This document shows positions 8,210 through 15,847 of a stretch of 64,000 nt of DNA, piece after piece. The position numbers and the translations under genes were made by a program. The first letter of the stretch is position 1; each line of letters begins with the position of its first letter. A model generated the notes under the pieces. That model made no database searches and was not told the origin of the DNA. It was given only the letters and a program-made list of their open reading frames with translations. Origin of the DNA: Cyanobacteria bacterium FACHB-DQ100 (GTDB lineage Bacteria; Cyanobacteriota; Cyanobacteriia; Leptolyngbyales; Leptolyngbyaceae); assembly GCA_014695195.1 (NCBI GenBank), contig JACJNW010000028.1:682001-746000 (forward strand). Direction: 5' to 3'.

Positions 8210-8602
8210 ATGAAACGTCAGTTGAGTACTGCTGTGTCTGTTGCAATTGCTTCAGTATTATCTCTAGCAAGCGGAAGTGCGATTGCAAACCAACAGAAGA
8301 CCTCGGCAGACACCTTTTGCTCATTTAGACACAATCAAACTTCTTTGCGTGACAGGTGCCATGTTGAATATTCAGGAGATAAAGTTTCCTATTTGTACAG
8401 AATCATCACTTTGCGCTGGAGCGATGGTGTGATAACCAATATCGAACTGAAGTCGGCAATGAAAACCGATGGGCGTGGAGGGGTCTATCATCGTGGTATT
8501 GCAAAAGTAGATAATGCAGAGGCAATTTTCACGGAAGGAGAAGACATGACGTGCTTTGAAATTCCTGAAAATAGTAAGGCTATTTGTTACTATTCGTTTT
8601 AG
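8210..8602 (+). CDS. Secreted hypothetical protein (WSDGV family)
   Basis: A 130-residue exported protein with a clear signal peptide (MKRQLSTAVSVAIASVLSL, cleavage near AIANQ). The mature part has paired cysteines and the segment LRWSDGVITNIELKS, shared with the secreted protein at 1447-1812. No enzymatic motif. It stands alone on the plus strand and is followed by the GACACGGG repeat cluster at 8672-8761. Function unknown. Confidence 0.65.
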   Translation: MKRQLSTAVSVAIASVLSLASGSAIANQQKTSADTFCSFRHNQTSLRDRCHVEYSGDKVSYLYRIITLRWSDGVITNIELKSAMKTDGRGGVYHRGIAKVDNAEAIFTEGEDMTCFEIPENSKAICYYSF

Positions 8603-8931
8603 GTTAATTTGCTTCAAATTCTAATAGTTTCAACTAGGGGTTGCAGGGCATCATAATTTATCTGATGCTTTGACACGGGCGACACAGATCGACTGATATG
8701 CCCCCTGGCGGGGCTGACACGGGGGCGTGTCACGTCTCTTTTTGCCCGTGTCACCCGTGTCACTTAGAATCGAGACTTTCAATTTGTGTTAGCAAATATC
8801 GAAATTGAGGACGACTAAAACCTTTTCTCGCTGCGTTATCCAGACGGGCGCGAAGAAAGTCGGTACTGCTCTGAGTGTGTGGGTTAAAGCAATAAGGAAA
8901 TTCTAGAAGCAGTCATACCTCTCAGAAACTT
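8603..8931. other. Non-coding stretch with GACACGGG repeats
   Basis: No gene seen. Contains the repeat cluster listed separately and a GCCCC/GGGGC palindrome at 8700-8714. Confidence 0.55.
8672..8761. repeat. GACACGGG / CCCGTGTC iterated repeats
   Basis: GACACGGG occurs at 8672-8679 and 8716-8723, and its reverse complement CCCGTGTC at 8745-8752 and 8754-8761; partial copies lie at 8681 and 8726. The arrangement could form alternative hairpins or bind a protein. Confidence 0.75.
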
Positions 8932-9255
8932 ATGCCTTCTAGCAACACTATTAGACTAGAGCCGATTTCGGTCGATCTTGAGGCTGTTAATCAAATTATT
9001 GAGCAAAGCGATAACGGGGGGGGGGCAGGAACGGAGGCACGATCGTTGCAAGTGGTAGCCCTCTCCCTTTTGAGTTTGTGATGACAATACCTCAGCTTCG
9101 CGACTTTTTGATATCACTCTATCCTCCTTATTAGCAGTGGACTCCTGAAAGGCAGAGGGAAGAACGAGAGAAGCTATATCAAAAGCTTTATTCCAGGACT
9201 CGCCCAAATTACTACCTGGAGTTTAACGAGAGCCTTCATGCAAGATACACGTGCT
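8932..9255 (+). pseudogene. Broken ORF with a ten-G run
   Basis: The ATG at 8932 opens a frame (MPSSNTIRLEPISVDLEA onward) that reaches GGG repeats at 9016-9025. In the next frame the sequence continues sensibly (GGTIVASGSPLPFEFV, then TIPQLRDFLISLYPPY), meets a TAG at 9132-9134, and stays open afterwards (WTPERQREEREKLYQKLYS) to about 9255. This is best explained as one gene with a homopolymer frameshift and a nonsense mutation. No family recognised. Confidence 0.45.
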
Positions 9256-9298
9256 AATAGTAGGTGGAAATGGATCAACCCACTATTGGCACGTGTAT
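9245..9298. repeat. Inverted repeat at the left edge of the RT remnant
   Basis: Arms of 20 bp (9245-9264 and 9279-9298) pair with two imperfect positions, sharing ATACACGTGC at their ends. It sits exactly between the broken ORF and the reverse-transcriptase remnant. Confidence 0.7.
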
Positions 9299-10024
9299 TG
9301 TGATGAACGACTTAGGAGCCGAATCGAATTGTTGCTTAGTCGGTCAGTCTCCGCTTTCACCCTTGCTGTCCAATATTCTTTTAGATGACTTGGACAAAGA
9401 GCTAGAAGCCAGAGGACACCGTTTTGTGAGGTATGTGGATGACCTAGTAATCCTGGTCAGAAGCAGACGCGCAGGGCGACGAGTGATGGCAAAGATTAGC
9501 TGCTACTTGACTCAAACGCTGAAGCTCAAAGTCAATCGGGAAAAGAGTCAAGTGGTCAAGATTGAGGATCTAGACTATTTCGGATTTACCTTCTGAGGCA
9601 TTCGCATCTTCACCTCTGATCAAGCTCTACAAGTAAACATCGACTGCGCGGCTTAACTGCTCGCCGTTGGGGAGCCTCAATCACAGAGCAATTCGAGCGC
9701 TTGAACCGATATTTGCGAGGGTGGATGAACTACTTCGGCATTTCTCAGCATTACACCCCGATCGAAGAGCTAGATGGTTGGCTTAGGCGCCGGATTCGCA
9801 TGTGCTACTGGAAACAGGGGCGCAGACCGAGAACGCGCATTGCCAATCTGCTCAAGTTGGGAACCAGTAAGCGCCATGTGATTTTGACAGGCATTAGTCG
9901 GAAAAGCTTTTGGCGTTTGTCAAAGACATTAGCAACGCAAACGGGAATGACGAATGAGTGGTTGGAACAACAGGGATTGTTACCGATTCGCCAACTCTGG
10001 ATGAAAGTTCAGGGTTACGCTTAA
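9264..10024 (+). pseudogene. Group II intron reverse transcriptase/maturase remnant
   Basis: Two pieces of one protein. 9264-9596 carries the RT core: PLSPLLSNILLDDLDKELE, then the catalytic YVDD box (usually YADD), then LKVNREKSQV and DYFGFTF. Stops follow, and 9701-10024 carries the maturase-specific end (YLRGWMNYFGIS, RIRMCYWKQGRRP). The N-terminal RT motifs 0-4 are missing, and at least two in-frame stops lie between the pieces. The downstream TCATGAACCGCC (about 10049-10060) resembles sequence found after such ORFs in introns. A dead 5'-truncated copy. Confidence 0.85.
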
Positions 10025-10072
10025 GTCATCAGTGCTGTCCGCGCGTCTTCATGAACCGCCCATTGCGGGCTC

Positions 10073-10891
10073 CTAGCGCAATCCGGACACTGTAACATCC
10101 CGTACTACTGCTGTACCAGAATTCAGCAGCACTACCCCAAAGACAACTCCTTGTCCGTTGTTAGCCTGATGGAAGTTGGGAAAACCCGACGCATACCCGT
10201 TTCTCATTGCCCAATCATTAACTGCGCGGAACCGCTCCTCATTATTTGAGGGATGACCTAACTCTGCCACAGGCACAGCGCGTACTACTGCAGTGCCAGG
10301 ATTGAGTGACACACCACCATAAACGAGCCCTTGTCCGTGGTTAGCCTGATGGAAGTTAGGAAAACCCGACGCATACCCGTTTCTCATTGCCCAATCATTA
10401 ATAGCACGAAACCTGGCATCAAATGACAAACCTGTAATGGGATTTGGAGGAGAACTGTAACGTTCACAGCGAGCAGAGCTTATATTGTCATTCCATCCGC
10501 TAGGAAGGGATTCAAACCTCATTGCTCCAGTGTGTTCTACCCTAGCGTTAACTCTACCTGCTTGGGGATCTTTATCTAGTCTTGCTAGCTCTTCTTGTAA
10601 GTTTGTATCTCTGAAGGTACGTATGCGATAACCTGGCTCAACTCTTGCGGAGGATATACCAGATAAATCCCTACGCGGTACTCCAAGCCTAATTGGATAC
10701 TCTTCACCATATAAGCCTCCTTCTGAGAATAGAACTCCACAAACCACTTGAGCGGTTGATGGTGCGTCTGGGGTTGATCGGAAACAGGATATTTCGCCAA
10801 GAGTGTATCGTTCCCATAAAAAAATCCCGCTAATCATAACGATCTCGGGATTTTTGCTCTTACTGACGCGGGAAAAATTGCTCCCATTCAT
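10073..10891 (-). CDS. Hypothetical protein with tandem 60-residue repeat
   Basis: The open frame is 272 codons, but its first 18 or so codons from 10891 are read from the tail and terminator of the upstream small gene, so the true start is uncertain (the ATG at 10837 is inside that hairpin). The C-terminal half holds two copies of a unit with the segment INDWAMRNGYASGFPNFHQA and then GTAVVR, offset by exactly 60 codons (180 bp) and nearly identical in DNA. This implies recent duplication. There is no signal peptide. The family is not recognised; an N-terminal loss is possible. Confidence 0.6.
   Translation of the reverse strand: MNGSNFSRVSKSKNPEIVMISGIFLWERYTLGEISCFRSTPDAPSTAQVVCGVLFSEGGLYGEEYPIRLGVPRRDLSGISSARVEPGYRIRTFRDTNLQEELARLDKDPQAGRVNARVEHTGAMRFESLPSGWNDNISSARCERYSSPPNPITGLSFDARFRAINDWAMRNGYASGFPNFHQANHGQGLVYGGVSLNPGTAVVRAVPVAELGHPSNNEERFRAVNDWAMRNGYASGFPNFHQANNGQGVVFGVVLLNSGTAVVRDVTVSGLR
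10147..10402. repeat. 180-bp tandem duplication inside the gene
   Basis: A block near 10152-10218 recurs at 10332-10398 with only a few substitutions, an offset of 180 bp, preserving the reading frame. Confidence 0.85.
10820..10855. terminator. Terminator hairpin of the split small gene
   Basis: AAATCCCG pairs with CGGGATTT around the 14-base loop at 10831-10844. The loop is the exact reverse complement of that in the hairpin at 7933-7968, while both flanks keep the same orientation. Confidence 0.7.
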
Positions 10892-11125
10892 TAGACTTCT
10901 TGCGTGAATCGTTTTTTGGCACGAGTTTCTAATAGTTTGAACTTTCTAATTTGCCATTCACGCAAGAAGTCTATTCTCAGAAATCAACTCATCAATTCGT
11001 TCTTTACCAGCCGCGATCGCTTCTTCTGGAGTCTGAAACTGCATCAAGCTTTTTGTGATGTAGGCGTGTTCAGGTTCGATGACTGTTCCGATCTTTCCTG
11101 TGGGAGTTAGCACACGATCGCCCAC
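10860..11125 (-). pseudogene. Small gene split by a MITE
   Basis: From a GTG at 11125 the frame reads MGDRVLTPTGKIGTVIEPEH, then QTPEEAIAAGKERIDELISEN, and then enters the inserted element and stops at 10958. Beyond the insert the original frame resumes as EWEQFFPRQ and TAA at 10860. Removing the 80-bp element plus one 3-bp duplication restores 61 codons exactly. The product has a KOW-like opening (VGDRVxTPTGKxGTV), and its tail matches the remnant at 7976-8110. The current product is a 55-residue protein ending in RLLA. It follows the 101-residue gene with near overlap, probably one operon. Confidence 0.7.
10893..10972. mobile_element. 80-bp MITE with 17-bp terminal inverted repeats
   Basis: Ends AGACTTCTTGCGTGAAT (10893-10909) and its perfect reverse complement (10956-10972). 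It is flanked by ATT at 10890-10892 and 10973-10975, a 3-bp target duplication. The uninterrupted paralogue at 7976-8110 shows the empty site. No coding capacity. A 3-bp duplication suits several IS families, so the mobilising transposase is unknown. Confidence 0.88.
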
Positions 11126-11132
11126 TTGAAAT

Positions 11133-11438
11133 TCATGCGGCTCTCGATTTGAATTGATTTAGTCTCTTTTGATGCGTCATCCACAAGCCGATATCGCTTT
11201 GATTTTTCCAGCATTCGAGCAGGGCAGCGCGTTTCTTTTCACTCAGTCCAGCGATCGGGCATTCCTTCCAACTAGAAGACTTGGGAATCCATCTGAATAA
11301 GCGATCGCTTTTCTCGTTGATCGGCGGAATCCAGAAATAAACCTGCTCACTTCCAAGCTTTTTGGATGTGGCATTAAATTTCAAACCGATCGGATCAAAA
11401 TGCTTGAATTCGGGCAGACGAAATGATGCTAATTCCAT
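11133..11438 (-). CDS. Hypothetical protein, tryptophan-rich
   Basis: A 101-residue soluble protein rich in aromatic and basic residues (YFWIPP, RLFRWIPKSSSWKECP, LLECWKNQSDIGLWM), ending in a basic tail. No motif of known function. The cluster of TTAGTC repeats lies directly upstream (11498-11608), so it may be controlled by whatever binds them. The split small gene follows immediately downstream on the same strand. Confidence 0.55.
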   Translation of the reverse strand: MELASFRLPEFKHFDPIGLKFNATSKKLGSEQVYFWIPPINEKSDRLFRWIPKSSSWKECPIAGLSEKKRAALLECWKNQSDIGLWMTHQKRLNQFKSRAA

Positions 11439-11497
11439 GCGTTAACTCTGAGTATTGTTAATAGCTTAATCATGCAATTGTAGAAAGGTAAAATTCT

Positions 11498-11608
11498 TTA
11501 GTCAGCTTAGTCCGTTTTTTAGTCGCGCCCTTAGTCGCGGCTTTAGTCCCTTTAATCACGCGGACTAAGCGCACTTTTGCCACCCCGGACTAAACGACTA
11601 AGGACTAA
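11498..11608. repeat. TTAGTC iteron cluster in inverted blocks
   Basis: TTAGTC begins at 11498, 11507, 11519, 11531 and 11543, the last four spaced by 12 bp. The reverse complement GACTAA begins at 11563, 11588, 11596 and 11603. This makes two facing blocks around about 11555. It could be an operator array, an origin-type iteron set or a protein-loading site. Confidence 0.8.
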
Positions 11609-11618
11609 AACTGAGAGA

Positions 11619-11990
11619 TTAAGTATTACCTGAAAGCTCTAACATCCGGGCAAACATTTGCATCTCGCTCGCATAGCTTTCGATGTACTCACAGATAACA
11701 AAGGGTGAATCTTTATGCCCTCTGCTCCGGTATCTCGTAGGAAACTGAAGCATTTCTCCTTTAGTCCTCCAGATGTGCCCCTCGTAGGGGAAATGTTCAC
11801 CTTTGACGGGTTTGGTATTAAATCCAATCAGGAATTGTCCTCGCACTTTAGCAACCTCGATCGCGCTCATTTTCTCAGCTTGGTTATCTGGTAAATAGAA
11901 CGCGCACAAGATCCATAAGCGCGGCTGTTTTATGCGGATATGATTTTCGATTTTCGCTGCCGCGATCGCTTCTGAGAATTCCATTTGCAA
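11619..11990 (-). CDS. Hypothetical protein of the island
   Basis: A 123-residue soluble protein with the segments EHFPYEGHIWRTKGEMLQFP and RYRSRGHKDSPF, and a helical acidic end. No signal peptide or membrane segment. It lies 13 bp after the ATPase gene on the same strand, so it is probably co-transcribed with it and may assist it. An internal frame at 11639-11827 is a shadow. Family not recognised. Confidence 0.55.
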   Translation of the reverse strand: MQMEFSEAIAAAKIENHIRIKQPRLWILCAFYLPDNQAEKMSAIEVAKVRGQFLIGFNTKPVKGEHFPYEGHIWRTKGEMLQFPTRYRSRGHKDSPFVICEYIESYASEMQMFARMLELSGNT

Positions 11991-12003
11991 AAGTCCTTAA
12001 GGG

Positions 12004-13128
12004 TTAGAAGTCGTAATCGTCCGTGTCGGGTTGTGCGATTGCAGCCGAATATTTCCCGGACTCCTCAATCACAAATCCTTTGCTCTGAAGAGCCTTTAAC
12101 AGTCGCTCTATCGTCTCGTTGTCGAGGCTTGCGTCAGTTCTCAACCGCTTAACGTTTCGGATCTGTGCGGCTGAGTTGCACTCTCCCGGCCGTTTCCGCA
12201 TCCAGTCCAGTACAAACGATGCAACCTCAAGAGATTTCTGTTTCCAGTTTGGGAATGCAGCCTTAAGCTCTGCCTGAGATGAGGAAACCTCGATCGCGCT
12301 CTCGTTCACCTCATGTTGAGCGCTAGGGGCGTTATAAAGTCGCTCCAAGTCCTGAGCGCTCGTAATGGGTTTATGCTCTGTAATCTCCATCGGGATAAGT
12401 TCCCTAGCAACCTCAATCAACTTAGAGATGTCTGCAAGCTTGCTGTCAATAATGCAGGGGCGATCGTGCTTGGAGATGTCCACTCCGCATTCCTGAGCGT
12501 GTTTCTCCGCAAAACCTTTCAAGTAAACGTAAGTCAGGTTATCCCGTAGACTGCCCTCGCCCTCAATGCCGAGCGCTTTAACTTCTTGACCTTGAGCTAA
12601 TAGAATCAGCCGTACCTTGCTTGTTCTGCCTGCTCGGATGATGAACTTTAGATTTCTCACGACATCCAGACCCAGATCCTTACAGCCAGCAACGAAGGTC
12701 AGAACTTCATCCAGAATCACGTTGATCAGGAGGAAATTATCATCCCCGCTTGCATTCATTTGGGCTTCTCGCTGCTTAACGAGTTGCTCCAATCCCTCAA
12801 GATTTGCCGCGATCGTTGGGAAGTCATAAGGCAGTCCGATCACCTGCATTCCTTCAAAGTCTTTCGGTTTCTTCTTGGGAGTGATCACCAGTGTGGAGCC
12901 ATTCAAGAACCGCCCCAACTTCTCAGCTAGATAGGTTTTTCCGCCGCCCGTCTTGCCCAAGATGAGCAAATGCGGAAAATCGTCGTAATGGGTGTTTAGT
13001 AAGTTCCAATCAAACAGCTTTGACTCTGGCGAGGCAACAGGCAGGACAAAACCTTGATTCGACTGTGCTGGAACATTCACCGCCCCTAGTTGTGGCTCAC
13101 CCAAAGCAAACAGGCATTTTCCGCCCAC
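12004..13128 (-). CDS. FtsK/HerA-type P-loop ATPase with C-terminal winged helix
   Basis: A 374-residue ATPase. Walker A is GKTGGGKT (residues 58-65); Walker B is NVILDEV (D140, E141); a following RAGRTSKVRLILLAQ segment matches the sensor region of FtsK, HerA and VirD4-like motors. Residues about 290-360 look like a winged helix. Such motors pump DNA during conjugation or replication of mobile elements. The start is a GTG at 13128; there is no better start before an upstream TAG. It overlaps the divergent gene at 13090 by 39 bp, which leaves no room for a promoter between them. Confidence 0.75.
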   Translation of the reverse strand: MGGKCLFALGEPQLGAVNVPAQSNQGFVLPVASPESKLFDWNLLNTHYDDFPHLLILGKTGGGKTYLAEKLGRFLNGSTLVITPKKKPKDFEGMQVIGLPYDFPTIAANLEGLEQLVKQREAQMNASGDDNFLLINVILDEVLTFVAGCKDLGLDVVRNLKFIIRAGRTSKVRLILLAQGQEVKALGIEGEGSLRDNLTYVYLKGFAEKHAQECGVDISKHDRPCIIDSKLADISKLIEVARELIPMEITEHKPITSAQDLERLYNAPSAQHEVNESAIEVSSSQAELKAAFPNWKQKSLEVASFVLDWMRKRPGECNSAAQIRNVKRLRTDASLDNETIERLLKALQSKGFVIEESGKYSAAIAQPDTDDYDF

Positions 13129-14199
13129 TTTGGCATCGAATCCCTAACTGAAACTGACCCTCTGAAAATTGAGGTACTGATAGCAGCGCAAACTTACTAC
13201 TGTGAGATGAGCGCTCTACGAGGCGCACAAAAAGCAGTGGCGCGGGAATACCTAATCTCGGTTTTGCAAGAATCAGGGCACCAAATCACCATTGAGGACT
13301 GGGGCAAAGATCCTGAAGAACAAACGGCTTTAAGCCAAGTTCAAAAAGAAATCGACATCGAAGATGCTCAACAGTGGGCAAACTCTCCGACCTACGAAAC
13401 TTTAGAGGAAGCGCATAAGAAACTGGCTTCAGAGTGCAGTTTAGAGGACGAAATTAAGGCACTGAAAACAATTGAGTGCGATCGCTTCCCCGATGTTGAT
13501 TTTGACGATGTTGATAACTGCTTATGGATTTTGATTCAGCATCGCGGCAAATTGGGACGCGGAGCGCAATTACAAGCGGCAATCGAAAATATTGCGGCTG
13601 CAAAAGAACTCGATCGCGAATCTGTCGAAACTGTCTGTTCGAATGAGTTGGGAATGGCTCACCGATTGCCTACGCAATACGTCCGGGCGCAATTACTCAG
13701 ACAGAGCGGAATTCTCCAACTTGCTGATCGCGGCGTTGAATTCTCAAATTCTGATTCTCGCTGTATTCAGGTTCAACAGTTTGCTGTCAAACACTTGAAG
13801 CAGTTTCGATATTACTTCGGACTGACGATTGCACCCGAATACACGGACTCGAAAGGCCGCAAACAACATACACCCGTTGACGTTTGCGGCAAGCTGCTGA
13901 AGAAGATTGGCTTACAGTCTGTCGTTATCAAGACTCAAGGCAAGCGCGGGGCACAAGAGCGCGTGTACACCGTAGCAATCGATTACGTCAAACAATCCGA
14001 GCAGGATACGGCTTGGGAGTATCGTGATCGGGCACTAGCAGCAGCGCGGCAACGATTGAATCTGATCGTGCCAGTTGAAACAGATTCCCCAGAACCAGAA
14101 ACAGAACACAGAACGGAAGAAAAGCAAAGTTCTGAAACTGACACAGAACAAGACTTGAAGACTCCGTATTCACCGGATTTTCGGAGGCGAGCGGCATGA
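13090..14199 (+). CDS. Large island protein, possible replication protein C-terminal part
   Basis: A 369-residue protein with no ATG start: TTG at 13090 directly follows an in-frame TAG. The middle is helical with acidic stretches (DVDFDDVDNCLW). The block KQFRYYFGLTIAPEYTDS with GKLLKKIGLQ and a basic KRGAQERVYTV may be a DNA-binding domain. The tail is charged and disordered (TEHRTEEKQSSETDTEQD). It resembles the C-terminal end of large replicase-type proteins of cyanobacterial plasmids and integrative elements, but this is a guess. If so, the N-terminal catalytic part is missing. It overlaps the next small gene by 4 bp. Confidence 0.55.
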   Translation: MWLTQSKQAFSAHFGIESLTETDPLKIEVLIAAQTYYCEMSALRGAQKAVAREYLISVLQESGHQITIEDWGKDPEEQTALSQVQKEIDIEDAQQWANSPTYETLEEAHKKLASECSLEDEIKALKTIECDRFPDVDFDDVDNCLWILIQHRGKLGRGAQLQAAIENIAAAKELDRESVETVCSNELGMAHRLPTQYVRAQLLRQSGILQLADRGVEFSNSDSRCIQVQQFAVKHLKQFRYYFGLTIAPEYTDSKGRKQHTPVDVCGKLLKKIGLQSVVIKTQGKRGAQERVYTVAIDYVKQSEQDTAWEYRDRALAAARQRLNLIVPVETDSPEPETEHRTEEKQSSETDTEQDLKTPYSPDFRRRAA

Positions 14200-14378
14200 G
14201 CGAAGCTCCCGAAATTAATACAGAGACAATCTCACACCTAGATGAGGTGCGCTTGCGATGCCACAGATTGATCGATCGCATCGCCAAACGTCCCGGATCA
14301 ACAAAATTGCTGCAACTGGCAGAGAGAGCATTAACCAATTTCGCAAATTACAAGAAGAATCGTAGCTATGAGCGGTAA
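14196..14378 (+). CDS. Small helical protein
   Basis: A 60-residue protein whose ATG overlaps the TGA of the preceding gene (ATGA), which indicates translational coupling. It is two helices (EVRLRCHRLIDRIAKRP and LLQLAERALTNFANY) with a basic end. Its stop overlaps the start of the excisionase-like gene by 11 bp. No family recognised. Confidence 0.6.
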   Translation: MSEAPEINTETISHLDEVRLRCHRLIDRIAKRPGSTKLLQLAERALTNFANYKKNRSYER

Positions 14379-14586
14379 GACTTGGTATTTCACCAATGAG
14401 GCAGCGATCGCGCTTGATTTGACTGCTAAAAAACTGAGAGAGTTATATCGATTGGGAATGTTCAAGGTGGGATACCACGTCAGAGATGTGTCGCCACCAA
14501 ACTCAAAGCGTCCCACACTGCAATTTCATGTTGAACGCTGTTCTAAACAGCTAGAAACCCCGCCAGAGAAGCGGAAACAGTATTAA
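14368..14586 (+). CDS. Excisionase-like DNA-binding protein
   Basis: A 72-residue protein. Residues 5-40 (WYFTNEAAIALDLTAKKLRE, then LYRLGMFKVGYHVRD) form a MerR or Xis-like helix-turn-helix followed by a wing. The gene lies 4 bp before the integrase on the same strand, the usual position of a recombination directionality factor. It probably binds the attachment region and promotes excision; this role is inferred from position and fold. Confidence 0.65.
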   Translation: MSGKTWYFTNEAAIALDLTAKKLRELYRLGMFKVGYHVRDVSPPNSKRPTLQFHVERCSKQLETPPEKRKQY

Positions 14587-14590
14587 AGCA

Positions 14591-15703
14591 ATGACAACAA
14601 GAGAAGAAGTAAATGCACGCCTTAAGGCGGCGAAAATCGGCATATCCGTTGAACAGAATGGCGATCGCTTGCACCTGCGCGGCATATTTCCACCTAAACC
14701 AGGTGAAACTAAGCGCAAACAACGGGAAATCACGCTGAATGTCTACGCCAATCCATCAGGATTCAAACGAGCAGAGGCAGAGGCAAGGAAGATTCGATCG
14801 CAAATTGACTTGAATCAATTTAACTGGCTCGATTGGGATGAAAAGCTGCGACTTGCAGCAGAAATGAAGACTACACGTACTATCAGGCAATGGGTTGAGC
14901 TATTTGAGGAGGATTACTTTAACCGTCGATCGCGCACTCCAAAATCTGAAACCACATGGCGAACTGACTACAAACAACCGTTCGGACAACTACCGCAAAA
15001 AGCACTGCTAACGCCTGAAATTCTGCGTCAGTCGATTCTTGAGACTGAGCCAGACACCCGCAATCGTCAACGGCGCTGCATGGCTCTGGGGCAGTTAGCA
15101 AAGTTCGCAGGCTACGAGTTCGATGCGACTGCATTAAGAGGGGATTATTCACCGAAACGCCTGAATCCGCGTGATTTGCCAACTGATAAAGACATCAGCG
15201 AATGGCGCGATCGCGTTCCTAACGAGCAGTGGCAGTACGCATTTGGCTTAATGGCTGCCTATGGATTGAGGAATCATGAGCTATTTCATATCGACTTAGA
15301 AAAGCTACGAGAAAGCCCAGTTCTCAGCCTAACTGATGACCTTAACGGAGGTGGCAAGACAGGCGCTAGGCGGATTTGGGCTTGCTACCCGGAATGGTGG
15401 GAAATGTGGCGATTGTGGGATGTGAAGCTGCTTCCCAAAGTCACAGGTAGATCAAATTCTGATTTAGGCAATCGAGTAACTCAGGCTTTCAAGCGTTACG
15501 GAATCTCGAAACCCTACAATCTTCGTCACGCTTGGGCGGTTCGGACGATCGAGTTTGATATTCCCGTCGAATTAGCAGCACAACAGATGAGACACAGCTT
15601 GAAGGTGCATTCTGAGATTTATCATCACTGGATTTCAGATGATGTGCATCAACAGGCATTCGATCGAGCAATGCAGCGCCCAGACCGTCCTTTACCGCCG
15701 TGA
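14591..15703 (+). CDS. Tyrosine site-specific integrase
   Basis: A 370-residue tyrosine recombinase. The N-terminal arm- and core-binding domain covers about residues 1-190. In the catalytic domain R227 (AYGLRNHEL), R312 (NLRHAWAVR), H335 (MRHS) and the nucleophile Y344 (EIYHHW) are visible; the box II histidine is replaced by Y, as in related cyanobacterial integrases. The gene ends 145 bp before the tRNA-Phe-derived attachment site, so this enzyme most likely integrates the element into the tRNA-Phe gene. It is the last gene of the 13090-15703 operon. Confidence 0.9.
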   Translation: MTTREEVNARLKAAKIGISVEQNGDRLHLRGIFPPKPGETKRKQREITLNVYANPSGFKRAEAEARKIRSQIDLNQFNWLDWDEKLRLAAEMKTTRTIRQWVELFEEDYFNRRSRTPKSETTWRTDYKQPFGQLPQKALLTPEILRQSILETEPDTRNRQRRCMALGQLAKFAGYEFDATALRGDYSPKRLNPRDLPTDKDISEWRDRVPNEQWQYAFGLMAAYGLRNHELFHIDLEKLRESPVLSLTDDLNGGGKTGARRIWACYPEWWEMWRLWDVKLLPKVTGRSNSDLGNRVTQAFKRYGISKPYNLRHAWAVRTIEFDIPVELAAQQMRHSLKVHSEIYHHWISDDVHQQAFDRAMQRPDRPLPP

Positions 15704-15808
15704 AAAATCCCCCTAAATTCCCCCTAGATTTTGCCGATCTTTCAGAACAATTCAGGATAATTTAGTACATTCGCTCAACTGGAAAGCCTTGATTTTATAA
15801 GGGTTTTA

Positions 15809-15837
15809 GCCTGTATCCCAGCGGTACAGGCGTTTTT
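15809..15837 (+). terminator. Integrase terminator
   Basis: GCCTGTA (15809-15815) pairs with TACAGGC (15825-15831), followed by TTTTT. It closes the integrase operon just before the attachment site. Confidence 0.8.
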
Positions 15838-15847
15838 CCTATGTGGT

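Noticed and set aside
8956-9207. An 83-codon minus-strand ORF
   Set aside because: It mirrors the broken plus-strand gene, whose joined frames look more like protein.
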